Of a DNA stretch of 64,000 nt, positions 60,752-64,000 are shown in pieces. The position numbers and the translations under genes were made by a program. The notes below the pieces were generated by a model. That model made no database searches. It was not told where the DNA came from and worked only from the letters and a program-made list of their open reading frames with translations. Position 1 is the first letter of the stretch. Each line of letters opens with the position of its first letter. Source of the DNA: Falsirhodobacter flavus (GTDB lineage: Bacteria; Pseudomonadota; Alphaproteobacteria; Rhodobacterales; Rhodobacteraceae); the NCBI GenBank assembly GCA_029846755.1, contig JARWBI010000001.1, positions 744,001 to 808,000 on the forward strand. The letters are read 5' to 3'.

Positions 60752-63700
60752 AGCGCCGCCGCGATGGAGTTGCGCCGGGTTTGCCAAAGCCCCTCATCCG
60801 CCATCCGGCGGAACAGATCGCGCAGGGCCGCCAATGCGGCGGGATTGTGATCGGCCATGAAGCCTGCAACGGGCCCCGAGCCGAGCGTCGCGTCATGGCA
60901 CAGGTCGAACAGATGCGGCGGCACCGCATGGGTCAACCGGGCGAAGGCGGCAAGATGTTCGACCGTCGCCGCGATCTCTGCCGCGCCGCGAAAGCCGTGG
61001 CGCATCATACCCGCCGCCCAGTCGGGATTTGCGGCCCGCGCGCGGACGATGCGGGCGATCTCCTCGGGCAGGGCGCGGGCGCCGGGGGCGCTGCCGGTCG
61101 CGTCCAGATGGTAAAGCGCAGGCGCGGTTCCAAGCGAGGCTGCCGCGGCGGCAAATCCCCCCAGATGCGCTGCGTAATCGGCGGCCAGCAGCAGATCGCT
61201 TTCGGCAAGGTCGTGCGAATGGACGAAGGCATCGGCCCCGCGCACCCGATCCGCAATTGCGCCGGGGGTGTGCCGGGATTCGCCATCCGTGCCGATCGCC
61301 CATGAGGAGGCGGCAAGCCATGCCTCTGCCGCTGCCTTGCGGTCGGTCTCGTTCAGCCCCAGCCCGTATTGCCCCGGCTGCGGGCCGAACACGCGCGGGC
61401 CGCGTGCGGCATAGGGGTTGGCCGCCTCATTGCGCGCCGACAGAGCGGCGGCGCCCATTTCAAACATTTGCGCCAGACCGGGAAAGACGTCGCGGAACAG
61501 GCCCGACACGCGCAGCGTCACGTCGATGCGGGGTCGGTCCAGCAGCGCGGGCGCGATGATCGCGATCCCGGTCACGCGGCCCGTCGCCTCGTCCCAGATC
61601 GGCTCCAGCCCCGCCAAATGCAGGGCCATCGCGAAATCCTCGCCCGCCGTCCGCATCGTCGCGCTGGCCCAGAGGTCCACGACCAGCCCGCGCGGCCAGT
61701 CGCCGTGATCCTGAAGATGGCGGCGCAGCAGCTCGTCCGCGAGGCGGATGCCCTGCGCATGGGCGGCGGGGCTGGGAACGGCGCGCGGATCGACCGAGAA
61801 CATGTTGCGCCCCGTCGGCAGCACGTCGCTGCGCCCCCGCGCGGGCGATCCGGCGGGCCCGGGCGCCACGCGCAGGCCGGACAGGGCGGCCATCAGCCCC
61901 TCGCGCTCGCCCTTCGCCTGGCCATAGATGTGCAGCCCGTCGCCGAAACGGCTTTCCTTCAGATCGCAGACGAAACGGTCGATGCGCGGGATCGCATCCA
62001 TCGCGTCCGGCGGAAGGGCAAGGTCATCCTCGACCCCTTGCGCCCGCGCCTCGTCGCGGATCGCGCCGACCAGCCGGTCGCGGCGGGCGGGGTCCAGCCC
62101 GTCGGCGGTCGAATATTCGTCCAGCAGCCGCTCCAACCGCGCAAGCCCCTCGGGCAGCGCAGCCGGGGCAAGCGGGGGTGGCAGGTGGCCCAGTGTGACC
62201 GCGCCGATCCTGCGCTTGGCTTGAGCAGCCTCGCCCGGATCGTTGACGATAAAGGGGTAGATGACGGGCATCGCGCCCACCAAGGCCTCGGGCCAGCACG
62301 CATCTGACAGGGCGACTGATTTCCCGGGCAGCCATTCCAGCGTGCCATGCGCGCCCATATGGACCATCGCGTCCATCCTCTGCGCCCGCAGCCACAGATA
62401 GAAGGCGACATATCCATGACCCGGCACCCGCGACAGATCGTGATAGCCGTCGGCCGCACCGCCGCGTTCGGGCTGCAAGGCCACCAGCACGTCGCCGCAG
62501 CGGGTGGCTGCGAATCGGAACGCGCCATCCACGCAATGGTCGGCAGGGTCGCCCTCCAACCCATCCCGCAATCTGGGGGGCAGCGCGGCGAGGTATTCCG
62601 CCAGTGGCCATGAGATTTCGCCCAAGGCTTCGAAGGAGGGCGCACCAAGATCGTCCAGCAGCGCCCGCGCCGATGCCAGCGCATCCAGCCCGATGGCATG
62701 GGCCATCTGGTGCGGGCGCCCGGGATAGGTCGAAAGCACCACCGCGATCTTGCGCTTGGGCGTCTCGCGCAGCCTGATCCATGCCATGACACGCGCAACC
62801 GCCGCTTCGATCCGGGCCGGGTCGGGGCGATGCACGAAACGCGAATATTGCAGATCGGGATCGCGGGGCGATGGGGCCTTGAAGCTGACCACCCCCGCAA
62901 AGATGCGGCCATCCACCTCGGGCAGCACGACGTTCATCGCAAGATCGGGCGGCGACATGCCGCGATCCGACGCAGCCCAGTCCTTGCGCCGGGCCGAGGA
63001 GAGTGCGACCTGAAACACCGGGCTGTCCATCCCGTCGAAAGGCGTCCGCCCCGCGGCATCCTGCGCCGAAAACGCAGTGGCGTTGACCACGGCCTTCACC
63101 GCGAACCCTGCCAGCCAATCCGCCACCCCCTCGGCCTTCAGCGAGGGGACGAACGCCCCCACCGCCGCGATGCCCCGCGCGCGGAACGCGTCGATCAGCG
63201 CGTCGATGGGGGCGGTATCGGCGGCGACGAGCCAGCTGCGATAGAAGACGACCAGCAGCTCGGGCGTCTCGATCCCTTCGGCCCGCCAAAGCCCCATCGG
63301 CGGCACTGTCTTTACCCCCGCGACCGGGCCGGCATAGAACCCCGCCGCCAGCGCAAGCTGCGCCAGCGCGGCATGGGCGGCAACCTCGCCCCCCGCCTCG
63401 CACAGCGCCGACAGCCGCCGAAGGGTCGAGACCGGCAAAGTGGAGAGCGCGTCCAGCCGCGCATCCTCGCGCCCATCGCCGGGAATGACTGCCAGCGCGA
63501 TCCCCTTTCGGCGCGCGATGTCCTGCACCACCGCCAGCCCATGCGACCAATAGGATTCGCCCCCGATCACCCGGATCAGGATCGCCCGCGCATGGGTCAG
63601 AACCGTCTCGGCATAGGCGTCGACGGAGACCGGATGCCGCAACGCCGACAGGTTGCACAGGCGCAGCGAGGGCAGATCGCCCGCCCGATGCCAGCCCGCC

Positions 63701-63822
63701 GCGAAAGCGCCAAGGTCACTGTCGGAAAAGGACAGCACCACCAAGTCCGCAGGCGTCTGCCCGGGATCGAAGGGGGTGGCCGTTTCCTCCAGCCCATGGC
63801 TTTCGCGGAAGACGACGTGCAT
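60748..63822 (-). CDS. cobN: Cobaltochelatase subunit CobN
   Basis: A 1024-residue large subunit that inserts cobalt into hydrogenobyrinate a,c-diamide with CobS/CobT (not in this window). Typical segments are RVIGGESYWSHGLA, VVLSTYPGRPHQMAHAIGLDA, MVHMGAHGTLEWLPGKSVALSD and VIYPFIVNDPGEAAQAKRRIGAVT. It is on the short side for the family (many are 1080-1280). Ends overlap cobG (ATGA) and cobW (1 base). Confidence 0.94.
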   Translation of the reverse strand: MHVVFRESHGLEETATPFDPGQTPADLVVLSFSDSDLGAFAAGWHRAGDLPSLRLCNLSALRHPVSVDAYAETVLTHARAILIRVIGGESYWSHGLAVVQDIARRKGIALAVIPGDGREDARLDALSTLPVSTLRRLSALCEAGGEVAAHAALAQLALAAGFYAGPVAGVKTVPPMGLWRAEGIETPELLVVFYRSWLVAADTAPIDALIDAFRARGIAAVGAFVPSLKAEGVADWLAGFAVKAVVNATAFSAQDAAGRTPFDGMDSPVFQVALSSARRKDWAASDRGMSPPDLAMNVVLPEVDGRIFAGVVSFKAPSPRDPDLQYSRFVHRPDPARIEAAVARVMAWIRLRETPKRKIAVVLSTYPGRPHQMAHAIGLDALASARALLDDLGAPSFEALGEISWPLAEYLAALPPRLRDGLEGDPADHCVDGAFRFAATRCGDVLVALQPERGGAADGYHDLSRVPGHGYVAFYLWLRAQRMDAMVHMGAHGTLEWLPGKSVALSDACWPEALVGAMPVIYPFIVNDPGEAAQAKRRIGAVTLGHLPPPLAPAALPEGLARLERLLDEYSTADGLDPARRDRLVGAIRDEARAQGVEDDLALPPDAMDAIPRIDRFVCDLKESRFGDGLHIYGQAKGEREGLMAALSGLRVAPGPAGSPARGRSDVLPTGRNMFSVDPRAVPSPAAHAQGIRLADELLRRHLQDHGDWPRGLVVDLWASATMRTAGEDFAMALHLAGLEPIWDEATGRVTGIAIIAPALLDRPRIDVTLRVSGLFRDVFPGLAQMFEMGAAALSARNEAANPYAARGPRVFGPQPGQYGLGLNETDRKAAAEAWLAASSWAIGTDGESRHTPGAIADRVRGADAFVHSHDLAESDLLLAADYAAHLGGFAAAAASLGTAPALYHLDATGSAPGARALPEEIARIVRARAANPDWAAGMMRHGFRGAAEIAATVEHLAAFARLTHAVPPHLFDLCHDATLGSGPVAGFMADHNPAALAALRDLFRRMADEGLWQTRRNSIAAAL

Positions 63823-64000
63823 CAGAGGGCGGCCAGCAGGTCCGCGCGGATCGCCTCGGCGTCGATGTGGTCATGTTCCGCGATCACGACCAGCCGCGAT
63901 TGGCGCGCACCGGGCCACGGGCGGTCGAACTGATGACGCACGCGTTCGCCCACCGCCTGCACCAGAAGGCGCATCGGCTTGCCTGCGACGGCGACATGGC
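63822..64000 (-). CDS. cobW: CobW GTPase, C-terminal part
   Basis: Only the last 58 or so codons are inside the window. They read AGKPMRLLVQAVGERVRHQF, DRPWPGARQSRLVVIAEHDH and IRADLLAAL before TGA, the C-terminal domain of CobW/COG0523 metallochaperone GTPases. The gene is first in the visible operon; its start and any cobalamin riboswitch lie to the right. Confidence 0.85.
   Translation of the reverse strand, partial: HVAVAGKPMRLLVQAVGERVRHQFDRPWPGARQSRLVVIAEHDHIDAEAIRADLLAAL

Noticed and set aside
1-64000. CRISPR array or rRNA genes
   Set aside because: No regularly spaced direct repeats and no rRNA sequence were seen.
63822-64000. Cobalamin riboswitch for the cob operon
   Set aside because: The visible edge is still cobW coding sequence; any riboswitch would lie outside the window, and none is seen between cobL and cobK, where there is no gap.

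Overview
The window looks like chromosomal DNA of a high-GC alphaproteobacterium of the Rhodobacterales, probably Paracoccus-like. Pointers are a mitochondrial-type complex I subunit (NDUFS4), a MmcB-type DNA repair gene with an alphaproteobacterial LexA box, a tRNA-His without encoded G-1, a VPLPA-CTERM protein, a DUF6324 protein and a dense aerobic (cobG/cobN type) cobalamin operon. Genus is inference from gene content only.

1-23183: right-hand part of a long-tailed (lambda-like) prophage. In order: head-tail joining genes, tail terminator, tail tube, tail assembly chaperones G and GT (with a canonical -1 slippery site), tape measure, tail-tip and fibre proteins including an SGNH hydrolase and an Ig-repeat protein, then a lysis cassette (amidase, holin-like, overlapping Rz/Rz1-like). 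Two reverse-strand cargo insertions break the colinear late genes: a VPLPA-CTERM surface protein insulated by a terminator, and an AT-richer ParB-like plus D12 adenine methyltransferase pair. The prophage ends at a duplicated 3' half of a tRNA-Val, the probable attR. Head, packaging, replication and integrase genes lie to the left of the window.

23171-39116: ordinary chromosome. A four-gene siderophore ABC importer is followed by mmcB (LexA box), a DUF6324 gene and tRNA-His. Next come a frameshifted asparagine-synthase-like gene, an entericidin, an orphan ParA, uvrB, an NDUFS4 homologue, a DUF429-like protein with a zinc ribbon, and a disrupted membrane/HTH pair. A two-component system, a tyrosine phosphatase, an isoprenylcysteine methyltransferase-like protein and a DUF305 protein complete the stretch.

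39151-43247: a mobile-element graveyard. A tyrosine recombinase is cut by an IS66 element, whose tnpC is in turn cut by a decayed IS21 fragment that carries small palindromic insertions.

43298-51851: MFS transporter, TerC, a PstS-like binding protein next to a Na/Pi cotransporter, an amphi-Trp protein, and a translationally coupled 3-hydroxybutyrate dehydrogenase / acetoacetate decarboxylase / patatin operon (ketone body or PHB turnover).

51919-64000: aerobic cobalamin (corrin ring) biosynthesis, cobW-cobN-cobG/cobH-cobI-cobJ and cobL-cobE-cobM-cobB-cobA-cobF on the minus strand with cobK on the plus strand between them. Nearly every junction is an ATGA overlap. cobG and cobH are one open frame, and cobL and cobK start back to back on a shared CATG.
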